64,000 nucleotides of DNA, from positions 52,979,380 through 53,043,379 of the forward strand of contig CM067370.1 of assembly GCA_034401795.1 (NCBI GenBank), read 5' to 3'. The notes under the pieces are model-generated. The model had not been told where the DNA came from and did not search any database. It worked only from the letters and a program-made list of their open reading frames with translations. This document shows, piece by piece, positions 42,047 through 53,209 of this stretch. Source of the DNA: Chaetoderma sp. LZ-2023a (taxonomy: Eukaryota; Mollusca; Caudofoveata; Chaetodermatida; Chaetodermatidae). Made by a program: the position numbers and the translations under genes. The stretch's first letter is position 1; each line of letters begins with the position of its first letter.

Positions 42047-43667
42047 TAATATGAATGCTTTGAATAAAATTTCTACCTACATAGAGAAGGGTATTTTAGT
42101 GATTGCAGGGCCCTCTGAGTCAAACAATGTTTTCTAGTTTTCATTGAAAGACGTATTAACTCGGGATTATCCAGTTGGTCATACTGTATCAAATACATTC
42201 TTGATGTTCTTCCAGCTCGAAATCTATCTTGCTTGTTGAAATTCTTGGAGTCCGCTATCATCTCGTCTCCAGAATCATCCTGCTAAGATCATGTTTGGTA
42301 AGGACAGAAACTAAATTCACCAAATGTTGCAGTCACTAATATTTCCCTGCTATAGATGCTTAATGATGTATCCATTATTTAGTAATTTATTCCTCAGTGA
42401 TTGTTCATGAGTGCAACTATAGCCACTGCATTTGTGACTTCTAGTGGTTTTTACTAGTCCTGGAGCTTAATTTGCAGGTCTTGATTTTCTAGTTTGCTTA
42501 AACCACATTGTAATTGGCCCACGTTGATTTCCATATCTTGCCTATCTTCCAATGGAGGTCGGGTTTGCTATTTGTATGCCATTGAGCAGATTACTGAAGT
42601 ACTCCTTTCACCTGTTAATTTGCTCAAGATGCCATCATCCTTTACATGCACTAAGCTGCCTCATCATGTAGTGTTCTGACGTCATTGTTCTCTTGTGCTT
42701 CTTGTACATCTGAAGCCAGCATGCAGTCTCTTACAAATCTCTCTTATCCATCACTGCACTCTTTTTTACCTTGTCCTTGTTGCTGTATTTGTCTTAATAT
42801 CACTGGTTCTGTGTTCTAGTCCTTGCATGTACACTCCTCTCTTTGTTCTCTCTCATGTCTTCAAATTTTTTTTATTATACCCACTGACATGGATCCAGCT
42901 CTTGAACTCTGTTTTCGTACATTCTAAGTGTTCTTTGATGTCTCACTTTGGTGCTCTGTCCAGCATACTGCAGTTGATTGTAGAAGTCTCTTGCTTCTCG
43001 TTCAGTCTCGTTGTGACTTCAAATTCAAAGTTACTTTATTTCATGATTTGTTTAATACATATAAATAAACTACAAACAAGCCATCCATTAATGGCATAGC
43101 CTATGGAGCCATGGACTCCTTACACATATTACAAAACATGTGTACATTAACACATATGACACATCACAAGACAATTGTACATTAACAGAATACTAAAAGC
43201 TACCATGATATAAATACTTTGATACAGGGACAGGACTACCTTTTTGGAAACATTAGCCAGTAAATTATCGTATTTTGGGATTCTAATAGCCAAAGATTGT
43301 GAAAAGGATACTAAACTTGCCTCAAACTTTATTGTACAAAAGATTATAATATTTAGATTTCATATAATTCCTTTGCTGCGATGACACTGATAGATCCCAA
43401 TCAAATTAGTTTCAAAATATTCAACAGCGAATGTATAGTTACAGAAGGTACATAAATAAACGGTTCTTAATGTATTCACTAGTTACATCATTGTTAAGAG
43501 CTCATCACTGTAGTAGAAAGTTGATATAGTTAGAATTGTTAAAGATTAGTTAAGTGTGATATCGTGTGGGGGATTTTTAAAGAGTTGTAGTAATCAAAGT
43601 AAACTGTAATGTCTGTTTATGCCATTGCACGGACTGGCCTACCAATTGGTCATGCGCTAATTATTAG
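42047..43667. other. Spacer between inverted repeat copies
   Basis: AT-rich DNA. On the minus strand, about 43020-43130 reads as a possible LINE 3' end (AATCATGAAATAAAGTAACT then TTGAATTTGAA), suggesting a decayed antisense retroelement tail. A family-2 half palindrome is at 43400-43430. No convincing coding sequence. Confidence 0.4.
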
Positions 43668-45546
43668 CTCACCTGACCTGAAAGGCCAAGTGAGCTTATG
43701 TCGTGGCGCCCATCCGTCATGTGTCCATCGTCCATCGTTCGTCTGTCAACTTTTCCTTTAAACGACTTCTCAAGAACCGCTGGGCCAATTTCAATTATAT
43801 TTTGCAGAAGCATCCTTAGGGCATAGGGATCCAAGTTTGTTCAAATGAAGCCGATCGGCCAATTAGGCTGGTGGCCATCTTGGATTTTGACGGATCTTTA
43901 GAAAAGGCTTTAAAAATCTTCTCCAAAACCGCTTGAGGGATTGAAGGAAACCTCATAAAATATGAGCAAGAGCTCAACGAAGTTTGTTCAAGGGAACTTA
44001 ATTGGTCAAATAGTTCGGCGACCATTTTGGTTGACCTAGTTTTAGTGAAAATAACTTCTCCAGAACCGCTGAAGGGATCAGGCCGAAATTTGGCTGATAT
44101 GATTAGGGACTAAGGGCCAGTAAAGTTTGTTTAGGAGAGGTTGATCCGTCAAAAAACATGGCCGCCGTGGCCCAATCAAAATATAGCATGTTTGGCGGCC
44201 ATATTGGATTTTTTTATTTAAGCTGAATCAAGTTTGTGCAAGGGAACTTGATTGACCAAATGGTTCAACGGCCATCTTGGATGACCTCGTTTTCACAAAA
44301 ACGACTTCTTCCCCAGAACCACTGAAGCGATCAGGCCGTAATTTGTGATATATAATTAGGAACTAAGGGCGATTAATGTGTGTTCAAGAGAAGTTGATTC
44401 ATAAAAAAACATGGCCGCTGTGGACCAAACAAAATATAGTGTTTGGCAGCCATATTGGATTTTTTTTATTTCATTGATTTTGAGGCCGAAATTCTGCTGG
44501 GCCGATTTGAATTATATTTGGCAGGAAGCATCCTTATAGCATAGAGATTTCATTTTCTTCAAACGAAGCCAATTTGGCCCGTGGCCATTTTGGATTTTGG
44601 CCGATTTTTAGAAATGGCTTTAAAAATCTTTAAAACTGTTTGAGGGATCAATTCAGACCTCATGTAATGTGATCTAGGGCAAGAGCTCACTCAAGTTTGT
44701 GCAAGGGAACTTAATTGACCAAATGGTTCAGTGGCCATCTTGGATGACCTCATTTTCGCAAAAACAACTTCTTCCCCAGACCCGCCGAAGCGATCAGGTG
44801 GAAATTTGTGATATATGATTAGGAACTAAGGGCCATTAAAGTTTGTTCAAGAGAAGTTGATCAGTCAAAAAAACTGGCCGCTATGGGCCTATCAATATAT
44901 AGCGTGTTTGGCTGCCATATTAGATTTTTTTATTTGATTGATTTTGAGGCGGAAATTGGTTTTATGTATGTTTGTGCGTATTGTGATTTCAAATTTGCCA
45001 TTTTCGAGACTGTCGGATAAACGGTTTAGCGTCCATCTTGGCTCATTTACCCGCCAAAATCTCCCATACTCAAGCAATGGGAAATTTAAAATGTATTTTC
45101 GCGACATCTTGGATTTTGGTCGATTTTTAGAAATGTCTAAATATCTTCTCCAAAGCCGTTTGGGGATCAATTCAAAATGCATGAAAGATCATCTAGGACA
45201 AGAGCTACACCAAGTTTGTTCAAGGGAACTTGATTGGCCAAGTGGTTTGGCGGCCATCTTGGATAACCTATTTTTGCCAAAATAACTCCAGAACCACTGA
45301 GCGGATTGGGCCAAAATTTGGGAGATATGATTAGGCACTGAGTGCCATTAAAGTTTGTTCAAGGAAAGGAGCTTAGTCAGAAACATGGCAGAAGTGGACC
45401 AATCAAAATGTAGCGTGTATGGCTGCCATATTGGACTTGCAAAAATGTCCACAAACTCATTTAAAAGACTACACCTAAACCACTCACCAACAATTTTGAC
45501 AAAAATGCACAGTGCTCCAGGTGAGTGACACAGGCCTCTTGTTAAG
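43668..45546 (-). mobile_element. Large dispersed repeat, inverted member
   Basis: Begins TTAGCTCACCTGACCTGAAA and ends AGGTGAGTGACACAGGCCTC then TTGTTAA, the reverse of the 39076 copy. Units with CAAAATATAGCATGTTTGG-like text and 'GGCCGCC...CCATATTGGAT' recur near 44160, 44400, 44880 and 45390. Non-coding. Confidence 0.65.
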
Positions 45547-45559
45547 AGTTGTCAAGAAA

Positions 45560-45730
45560 ATTTACATATTTGCTTAGTGAATTTGTATTTGCAGGCCAAC
45601 ATGAGAGAATGTACTGCTGGAAGCACTGGCTCAATTATCGAGTCATTCCAGTAGTCAATTGTCAAAAAATAGTCTCTTGGTCTGCAAATGGACATGCCTT
45701 TTAAGCCTTGAATTTTTTCAAGAAAATGTA
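45560..45730. mobile_element. Palindromic MITE family 1
   Basis: TTTGCAGGCCAACATGAGAG on the left, AGTCTCTTGGTCTGCAAATG on the right, core GCACTGGCTCAATTATCGAG. Diverged. Confidence 0.65.
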
Positions 45731-45734
45731 AATT

Positions 45735-45930
45735 TTTTTAAAGAAAATATCAATTTGCAGACCAAGAGAAGACTATTTTTTAAAGTTTAGCACTAGAATG
45801 ACTGGCTCTGTTATCGAGCCAGTCAATCCAGTTGTAAATTTTCAAAAATAGTCTTCTCTTGGTCTGCAAATTGACACTTCTCAAGACCACTGTAGATGCC
45901 GTTGTTGGTTGAGGTCTGCTTGACCATTAA
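45735..45930. mobile_element. Palindromic MITE family 1
   Basis: CAGACCAAGAGAAGACTATT / AATAGTCTTCTCTTGGTCTG arms around AATGACTGGCTCTGTTATCG. It ends GACCATTAA at 45930, where the last TTAA also starts the family-3 MITE half. Confidence 0.8.
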
Positions 45931-46599
45931 CCCTTGCCACTCTGGTGTCAATATTCTATCTTTTAACATGTCAATAGCAAAGAAACTGGTGTATATGATA
46001 ATATAATCTGGCAACTCTGCATAGACGTCTTTTTTCTAAAATTTTTAAATTAAAAGTTTTCTAGTTTTATGTCTTTATAAATCTGCAAATTCTTACCAAT
46101 TATTAACCTATTTTATATCCGCTTATCAGTAGACCATGCATTATTAAGAAATTATTTAAAGATTACATGACAAACCCAAAAGTCACCGGTTTTCGTTATT
46201 TGTAGTCTCCCTGGATGTTCTATCACAGGCATACATACATGCTAATTCGCATAAGCCAAATTGTATATAATTATTAGAGCAATTCAAATTGTACATAGTA
46301 TTATATTTACAGTATATTAATATTAGATTTTTAAGAGTAAAATTGGATTCTTAAAATAGTAAAGAAATTCTTAAATAATTATTAATAAAATAAAATAAAT
46401 GAATAAATAAAAAAATAAAAAAAATTACACATTGCGTTACTAATCTATCTGTCTGCCTGTGATAAATAATAAATAATAAGAATAGTTCAATTATCAAATA
46501 TTACAGATTGCTTCAATCATTGGGAGGTGATAATTCAAAGTCAATATATTGATATATTATTATTATATTTTTAAACAGTAAAATAATATTCTTAATTAC

Positions 46600-46762
46600 T
46601 TAACTGTGACACATAGTAAAATATTCTTAATTATCTGAAATTACAGATTGCTTCAATAAATTGTCTGTGATAATTCAAAAGTAACTGTGATACATAGAAA
46701 ATATTCTTAATTATCTGAAATTACAGATTGCTTCAATAAATCGTCTGTGATAATCAAAAGTG
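46600..46762. repeat. 81-bp tandem duplication in LINE 5' UTR
   Basis: Two near-identical units starting TAACTGTGACACATAG (46601) and TAACTGTGATACATAG (46682), with related fragments at 46500-46545 and 46760-46830. Repeated 5' UTR units are common in LINEs and may carry promoter activity; that role is inferred. Confidence 0.8.
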
Positions 46763-47358
46763 TAAATTGAGCAACTTAAACTGTGATAGTTCAAATTGTA
46801 AATCGCTCGTAATAAACAAATTGTACATACAATTCTTATTTCTAAGATATTCTTATTTCTAAGATATATTTTAGTTAAATATAAGTTATAATGATAATCA
46901 AAAATTAAGTGCCTCATCTAATCGTAATCTAAAAGTTAAGTACCTCTAACAAATAAGTTGTAAGTATGATCTAAAATACATATTATCTAGATCTACACAT
47001 TAGTAGTCAAACAAGTACCATAACTTAGTTTGCACTTGTCTTCTATCGCCCATTCTTTTTCATACTAACTCTTTCTACTTGTGCTGTCATTCCTCCGGCT
47101 GTCCCCGTGTCTGTTCTATCCCCGAGTGGCCGCGGGGCAAAGAAGCTAACGCTCAGTACACTCTACTAACAAATAGGATACTTTTTTTTTGTGGTGTCAT
47201 TGCACGATAAGAGAAAAAATTGTTTGACTGCACATGTATAGATAAAATAGATAAATATAAATAAAATAAAAAAAATAAAAAAAATAAATAAATAAATAAA
47301 TCAAATTAATAGTGATAATAATAATAATACAGATAATAAGAGCTAACAAACTTAGAAG

Positions 47359-49389
47359 ATGGGTTTCTGCGAGGACTGTAGGCAATCAAAACCGGACGTT
47401 TCCAACGCTCCCAGTGATCTGATGTTGTGTACGAAATGTTACCAGATACGACACGGCACAGGTAGCACTGTATCTAACTCAGAAAATTCTGCACCAATAT
47501 CTGTAATCTCAAATCCAATACCTGTTACATCATACAACACAGAAAATTCAGATACAAATACACTCATAGCCAAAACATTGAGCACGTCACAAATCCCTAA
47601 TAAGTCACCTGCTGACTCAATGAGCAGCATGACCAGCATTTCCAACACATCCAAACCTGATGAGACAAACGCCCTAAGTGCAAGCCAAAATATTCCTGGC
47701 ATAAGCTGTGGATGCGGTGCTACAGATAACTTATATATGATCTGCTGCAACAGTTGTAAACATTGGGTACACTTTACATGTACCAAGCTTCCGCCATACA
47801 TGTTGTCCGCTCTAACAAACTCCAAAAGAAAGTTTACCTGTAAAGATTGCACTCAGATATCAGACAAGATTGCTGAATTTCTGACCTGGCATATCTCCAC
47901 TTATAAGTCTGAATATGACTGGTCCGAAGATGATTGGCCCGACTGTAGCACTGAAATTGAAATTGGCAACCAAGCTAACAGTGGTGCTATTGTTCCCACA
48001 ACATCAGCTTCTTCAGCTACCGGCCCCACAACAACAACTCTTTCAGCTATAGTCACTGCTACTACTAGCACTGCAACTACAACTACGGCACACTCTAACA
48101 TCGCTACACACACTAACTCCGATGGTATCTGTGAGCCAATTAACCATGACTCTACTGGTGACGCACAAGCTATCTCTAGCCATGATAAGTTACGTCCCTT
48201 GGAGACTAACAGCGATGTAATAAATCTAGTACTACAGGAACTAAATAATATGAGGGCTGACTTTGCAGCATTGCAAAGTCAGGTCGAGGAATTATGTAAT
48301 AATGTACCTGTTAAATCCACCACTCAAATTAGTAATCACCAAGCCCACTCAAACAACCAACATAGATTTGCTTCTAGGCCTACATCACACAGTAATAACA
48401 CAGGTCTTTCGAGGCAAAATTCTGTCAGTTATGCTCAAATGGTGTCGCACCCACACAAATCAGCCACAACCAGTACTGGTGATAAAAACTTTGATCCCCA
48501 GCCACAGGGGCCACAACCAATCGATACTAATATTCAAAGGTCAGAGAATACCAAGATCAACACATTAATTGTAGGTAGCTCTACTCTAAAAAAATTAAGT
48601 GGTCGCTACATGAGTACCGATAACCTCAATGTCACAGTTAAATCATTTGGAGGGGCACGTATATGTGAGCTAACTGACCAACTAAAGGTTATTCTCAGTT
48701 CAAGTAAATACGATGTACTAGTGGTTCATGTGGGAACAAATGATATAGCAAAACGGACATTGGAAGGAATGATCCAAGACTATGATGCCCTAATACAAAC
48801 TGCCAAGTCACTTACACCAGGCATACAGATTCTTATATCTTCTCTTCTTCCTAGACCGTTCAATGAGTATGAAAACAATCTAACTCAGCAGTTTAATGCA
48901 ATGTTGTGTTCACTTGCAAATTGGCTGAATTTATCCTTCATTGATAACTCTGCACTTTTCATTAGAAATGGTGAACCATTGCCACAACTATATTGGGATG
49001 AAGTTCACCCAAATACTAATGGTATGCACTTGTTATCTGACAACATTATGAGTTATATAAGAACAGTAATGAACATTCATCACGATTCTATTAAAATAAC
49101 AGAGTCAAATCAGTACCATTACAATAGGAGCTACACCCAAAATGACACTAACCGTAAACGTAACAACAACTACACACAAGGAAACAATGGCTATTTCGCT
49201 GATATGTATGACTCCGAACCTGAGCAGGATTTTCATTTTGGGAGGAATATAGGGAGGAGCACAATGAATCATCATCTCAGGCAGAGTCACAATGCTGGAA
49301 ACCAGTCATACGACAAAAATCAAAGCCTCTTCCAAATGTCTTTCAACAGAAACAAACCTTTTTATCAAACCAATTTCTTGACCTCATAG
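47359..49389 (+). CDS. LINE ORF1: zinc fingers, PHD finger and SGNH esterase domain
   Basis: 676 residues. An N-terminal Cys4 motif (C4, C7, C24, C27) is followed by a Ser/Thr-rich linker. Residues 117-163 form a PHD finger (CGCGATDNLYMICCNSCKHW, then VHFTC and CKDC). A Ser/Thr/Ala-rich low-complexity region and a short helical stretch (LVLQELNNMRADFAALQSQV) follow. From about residue 400 comes an SGNH-hydrolase fold: VGSSTL with nucleophile Ser near 407-408, HVGTNDIA at 457-464, and catalytic WDEVH with Asp 547 and His 550. The tail is Asn/His/Gln-rich. CR1 ORF1 proteins are thought to bind element RNA as chaperones; the esterase's substrate is unknown. All expected catalytic residues are present. 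Confidence 0.93.
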   Translation: MGFCEDCRQSKPDVSNAPSDLMLCTKCYQIRHGTGSTVSNSENSAPISVISNPIPVTSYNTENSDTNTLIAKTLSTSQIPNKSPADSMSSMTSISNTSKPDETNALSASQNIPGISCGCGATDNLYMICCNSCKHWVHFTCTKLPPYMLSALTNSKRKFTCKDCTQISDKIAEFLTWHISTYKSEYDWSEDDWPDCSTEIEIGNQANSGAIVPTTSASSATGPTTTTLSAIVTATTSTATTTTAHSNIATHTNSDGICEPINHDSTGDAQAISSHDKLRPLETNSDVINLVLQELNNMRADFAALQSQVEELCNNVPVKSTTQISNHQAHSNNQHRFASRPTSHSNNTGLSRQNSVSYAQMVSHPHKSATTSTGDKNFDPQPQGPQPIDTNIQRSENTKINTLIVGSSTLKKLSGRYMSTDNLNVTVKSFGGARICELTDQLKVILSSSKYDVLVVHVGTNDIAKRTLEGMIQDYDALIQTAKSLTPGIQILISSLLPRPFNEYENNLTQQFNAMLCSLANWLNLSFIDNSALFIRNGEPLPQLYWDEVHPNTNGMHLLSDNIMSYIRTVMNIHHDSIKITESNQYHYNRSYTQNDTNRKRNNNYTQGNNGYFADMYDSEPEQDFHFGRNIGRSTMNHHLRQSHNAGNQSYDKNQSLFQMSFNRNKPFYQTNFLTS

Positions 49390-49598
49390 ATGAATATACA
49401 AGCGAAATAACAGACACATGTAAAAACTACCAAACAACTGAACAAGGATTACAGCAAACTAACAATAAAAAATATGAAAATAATTTTAGAAATCTGGCCA
49501 CCAATGGTGAAGGTGCCTCTAATGAAACATCCCATCAATCTCTATTCAACGTTCCCATAAAATGTTTATACACAAATGCAGACTGTCTCCGAAACAAA

Positions 49599-52433
49599 AT
49601 GACTGAATTAAAGTACATTATTAACATCAATAAACCGTTAATTATTATTATAACTGAAGTGAAGCCCAAACATTATAAAGAACTAACCCTAGAGGACTAC
49701 AATGTTGGTGGATATACCATACACCAAACAAATGTTGATAAGACAATAGGCAGGGGAATAATCATCTATACACATTCTTCTGTATGCGCTAGTGGTTCTG
49801 ACTTAATCACATTCGAATATGAAGAATCAGTCTGGATTGAGATAAAATTATATTCACGGGACAAGTTATTAATTGGGGGTATATATAGGTCTGACAGTGG
49901 AACAAGGGAAAACAATGAAAAACTGGTACAATTATTAAAACATGTTGCCACGCTACATTATAGCCATCTTTTAATAGTGGGTGACTTTAACTATCCTGAT
50001 ATCTGCTGGAACACATGGTCAACCACAAAAAATGAAATAAGTCAAGAGTACTCGTTCATTGAATGTATTCGTGACACCTACTTATACCAGCATATAAATA
50101 GGCCCACCAGATTTAGGAATAATGTCACACCTAATATACTTGATCTGCTTTTAACCAATGAAGAAGAAATGATATCAGATTTAGATTACCTGAGCCCACT
50201 CGGTAAAAGTGACCATTCTATTATCACATTCCATTTACATTCTTATCTGGCAGGAAAACCTGTGAAGAAAAAATTTCTTCTAGACAAAGGAAACTATAAA
50301 GAAATGAATAACAACCTCATAAATATAAACTGGACAAATAAATTTTATGATTGCCCAGATGATGCTAATCAGCAATGGTCAATTTTTAAACAGATGCTAA
50401 ATAACATGATAAATCGACATGTCCCATCACATACCTTTAAAGATAAACCTAACTGGACTAAGAAAGGTGACATCCCATTAGACTACAATACTGTAGGTCA
50501 AATTAGGAAAAAACACAGATGCTGGGAAAGATTCCTTACAAACCGATCAAACGAAAATAAAATAAAGTATAACAGGCAACGGAACAAAGTCAAATCTCTG
50601 ACTAACAAAATGCATAAAAATTATGAAAGAAATATAGCAAAAGCAGCCAAATCAAACCCTAAGCAATTCTGGATGTATGCCAAATCTAAAATTAAAACGA
50701 AACCTGGTACTTCTCCACTGCTGATAGACCCAGATAAACCTCAATGCACAGAAACTGACATAGAAAAAGCTGAGGTTCTATCATGTCACTTTTCAACCAT
50801 TTTCACTGATGAACCAACCAACAACCTGCCAAACATTCCAGTTAGACCTATTAACATCCCATTTAAAAACACAGAGGCACAAGTAACTGAGGCACAAGTT
50901 TTAGCCCACCTCGCCAAATTAAAAACCTCTAAATCCGCAGGACCTGATAGGATACATCCCCGAGTTCTTAAAGAACTATCCATCTCTGTAGCCAAACCTT
51001 TGTCAATCATATACTCAACGTCATTAAGAACAAGATCTGTACCAGGAGATTGGAAGGAGGCCCATGTAACAGCAATTTTTAAAAAGAAAGGCAGCCCCAA
51101 ACTTGCAAGTAATTATAGACCCATAAGTCTCACCTGTGTAGCTTGCAAGGTTATGGAATCCATTATTAGAGAGCAAATAATGAGCCATATGAAATCAAAT
51201 AAACTTTTTAGTAAGAATCAATATGGATTTCTTACTGGACGATCAACCATGCTCCAGTTAATAAATGTCCTAGATGAATGGATTAATATGCTAGAGAAGG
51301 GAGGCACTGTGGACATTATCTATATGGATTTTGCTAAGGCATTTGATACCGTGCCTCACATCCGTTTGATTAACAAACTAGCAAGTTATGGCATTACAGA
51401 ACCAGCCCTGGGGTGGATTACATCCTTCCTGGTGGGTAGGCGTCAACGAGTACGTATAAACGACTCATACTCTCAATGGGCAGCCGTGACTAGTGGCATA
51501 CCGCAGGGCAGTGTGCTCGGCCCCCTTCTGTTTGTGATCTACATAAATGACATGCCTGAACTAATACAAACATCCAGTCTATATCTTTATGCAGATGACA
51601 CCAAGATTTTTAAGCATATTACAAAACAATCTGATTGTGATGACCTGCAATCAGATCTGACAAGCCTAGAAATGTGGTCAAAAACATGGATGTTAAAATT
51701 CCACCCTGATAAATGTAATGTATTATCCATTGGTAGAGGTACAAAACAGAATTTCCAATATAAACTTGAATGTGATAATGCTAGCCATACTCTATCCCAT
51801 GTGGACAACGAAAACGATCTCGGAGTCATCTTTGACTCGGCTCTCTCCTTTGATCACCACATTCAAAATAAAATCAACAAAGCCAACAGTATCATGGGCC
51901 TCATTAGACGAACCTACAAATACTTGGATAGAGAAAACTTTTTGCTATTATATAAAGCTTTTGTGCGCCCCCACATTGAATTTGCACATGCAGTATGGAA
52001 CCCACACCTTAAAAAACATACACACTCTGTGGAAAATGTGCAGAGGCGTGCAACAAAGATTGTCCCTGGATTTCGCAATCTCAGTTATGAGCATAGGTTG
52101 TGTTCTCTAAACCTCCCCACACTCACATACAGACGTCTGAGAGGGGACATGGTTGAAACATATAAGGTTTTGAATACCTATGATCCAGACACAGTACCAA
52201 CATTAAAATTTGCTTCAAGAAATAGTAACAGGGGTCATAGTAAAAAATTATTTATCCAGCGAGCTAAATATAATATATCCAAGTTTTCATTTTATTACAG
52301 AATAGCAAAAGTATGGAATAACCTAACTGACCATATCGTTAATGCCCCGACCATTCAAAGCTTTAAAAACCGACTGGATAAATACTGGGACAATGCACAA
52401 ATTAAATTTAACTCTGAGGCACCGTCACCATGA
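49599..52433 (+). CDS. LINE ORF2: endonuclease - reverse transcriptase
   Basis: 944 residues from the first ATG, but the open frame runs from 49224 and overlaps the ORF1 end in the -1 frame. The first endonuclease motif (CLYTNADCLRNKMTELKYI) starts before that ATG, so the true N-terminus must lie upstream. The APE-type endonuclease has VGDFNYPD (Asp 129, Asn 131), TPNILDLLLTN and KSDHSI (Asp 205, His 206). The RT has YRPISLTCVACKVMESII, YMDFAKAFDTVPH (Asp 577, Asp 583), GIPQGSVLGPLLFVIYINDM and LYADDTKIF (YADD 664-667). The C-terminal region includes RPHIEFAHAVWNPH. It nicks target DNA and primes reverse transcription there. No disabling change is seen. Confidence 0.95.
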   Translation: MTELKYIININKPLIIIITEVKPKHYKELTLEDYNVGGYTIHQTNVDKTIGRGIIIYTHSSVCASGSDLITFEYEESVWIEIKLYSRDKLLIGGIYRSDSGTRENNEKLVQLLKHVATLHYSHLLIVGDFNYPDICWNTWSTTKNEISQEYSFIECIRDTYLYQHINRPTRFRNNVTPNILDLLLTNEEEMISDLDYLSPLGKSDHSIITFHLHSYLAGKPVKKKFLLDKGNYKEMNNNLININWTNKFYDCPDDANQQWSIFKQMLNNMINRHVPSHTFKDKPNWTKKGDIPLDYNTVGQIRKKHRCWERFLTNRSNENKIKYNRQRNKVKSLTNKMHKNYERNIAKAAKSNPKQFWMYAKSKIKTKPGTSPLLIDPDKPQCTETDIEKAEVLSCHFSTIFTDEPTNNLPNIPVRPINIPFKNTEAQVTEAQVLAHLAKLKTSKSAGPDRIHPRVLKELSISVAKPLSIIYSTSLRTRSVPGDWKEAHVTAIFKKKGSPKLASNYRPISLTCVACKVMESIIREQIMSHMKSNKLFSKNQYGFLTGRSTMLQLINVLDEWINMLEKGGTVDIIYMDFAKAFDTVPHIRLINKLASYGITEPALGWITSFLVGRRQRVRINDSYSQWAAVTSGIPQGSVLGPLLFVIYINDMPELIQTSSLYLYADDTKIFKHITKQSDCDDLQSDLTSLEMWSKTWMLKFHPDKCNVLSIGRGTKQNFQYKLECDNASHTLSHVDNENDLGVIFDSALSFDHHIQNKINKANSIMGLIRRTYKYLDRENFLLLYKAFVRPHIEFAHAVWNPHLKKHTHSVENVQRRATKIVPGFRNLSYEHRLCSLNLPTLTYRRLRGDMVETYKVLNTYDPDTVPTLKFASRNSNRGHSKKLFIQRAKYNISKFSFYYRIAKVWNNLTDHIVNAPTIQSFKNRLDKYWDNAQIKFNSEAPSP

Positions 52434-52518
52434 AGTAACCATTTCAAAACCTAGAGTCACTCATGCACCTGAATATAGAGGCCTGTACGGCCTGTGTTCA
52501 GTATTATCGATAATAATA

Positions 52519-52665
52519 TATTCTTCAACAATTTTGGTGGACGATGTTGCTGTCTTCGACAGCACCATCATCCACCAAATTTGTTGGAAAAATGTACACC
52601 AGTTCATCCTTTAATTTAATTTGAAAATTTAAACATCTGACATCAGAGCGGTAAGGGTTAAAGGG
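52519..52665. mobile_element. MITE family 3, right half (left half 45927-45992)
   Basis: TTCAACAATTTTGGTGGACG through GACATCAGAGCGGTAAGGGTTAA-type end. It continues the MITE interrupted by the LINE. A further AAGGGTT follows at 52660. Confidence 0.75.
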
Positions 52666-52669
52666 TTCC

Positions 52670-53200
52670 ATTGACAACTGACATCACAATCACATGATAT
52701 ATGTGCATCAGGAAACGGCTAAATGTCTAACAGTAATCATCTGAATTGGATTTCTTTATTGAATTTACAATTGATAAACATTCTTTTGAATATTTTGAAA
52801 CTAATTTGATTGGGAACTGTTGCTGCCAGTACTTTCAAAATATTCAAAAACTTAGAACTGTATAGTTACCTTGAAATTAAGATTGCAGGAATCCATTGTT
52901 CAAAATGTTAAAATCGATGCAAACACATATACAAAGTTGGGCGGGGTTTAGTTAGAAATGGCCGCTGTATTGCTAGAAACCGATCCCTCTATTGGTTCCC
53001 AGTAGAACGACATTATGGCCCATTGTAATTGTTTATTGTGTTATTGATTTCAGCCGAGTCTCACTTTTAATGTATAAAATATCTGGTTTTAGTCTACATA
53101 CATAGTTCTATATTCTCTTTGTTTCGTGCTATTTTCAGAAAAGAATCATGTTGAGCTAGAGCATATTATATTCATAACCCTTAGCACTCTGATGTCAATA
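52670..53200. repeat. Family-2 palindrome and flanks
   Basis: Palindrome at about 52788-52860 (GAATATTTTGAAACTAATTT ... ACTTTCAAAATATTCAAAA). The right flank carries AGTTGGGCGGGGTTTAGTTA and CTAGAAACCGATCCCTCTAT, shared with the 55- and 58-kb repeats. Confidence 0.65.
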
Positions 53201-53209
53201 TTCTATCTT

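Larger units (their letters stand above)
45993..52518 (+). mobile_element. CR1-like non-LTR retrotransposon, apparently full length
   Basis: A 6.5-kb LINE: 5' UTR about 1.36 kb, ORF1 47359-49389, ORF2 open 49224-52433, short 3' UTR with a GGCCTGTACGGCC hairpin and an AT-rich tail (GATAATAATA). The limits are defined because it splits a family-3 MITE: the left half stops after CTGGTGTATAT and the right half resumes TTCTTCAACAATTTTGG. The intact copy at 22617-22785 reads straight across. Any target duplication is short (about 4-5 bp, TATAT). ORF1 with PHD and esterase domains is known in CR1-type elements. Both ORFs are free of stops, so it may be recently active. Confidence 0.9.

Noticed and set aside
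42695-43099. 134-codon hydrophobic plus-strand ORF
   Set aside because: The T-rich strand gives a falsely membrane-like peptide. The region reads better as the complement of a decayed antisense retroelement tail.
47901-48113. Val-rich minus-strand ORF opposite LINE ORF1
   Set aside because: Complement of the Thr/Ala/Ser-rich linker of ORF1; compositional artefact.
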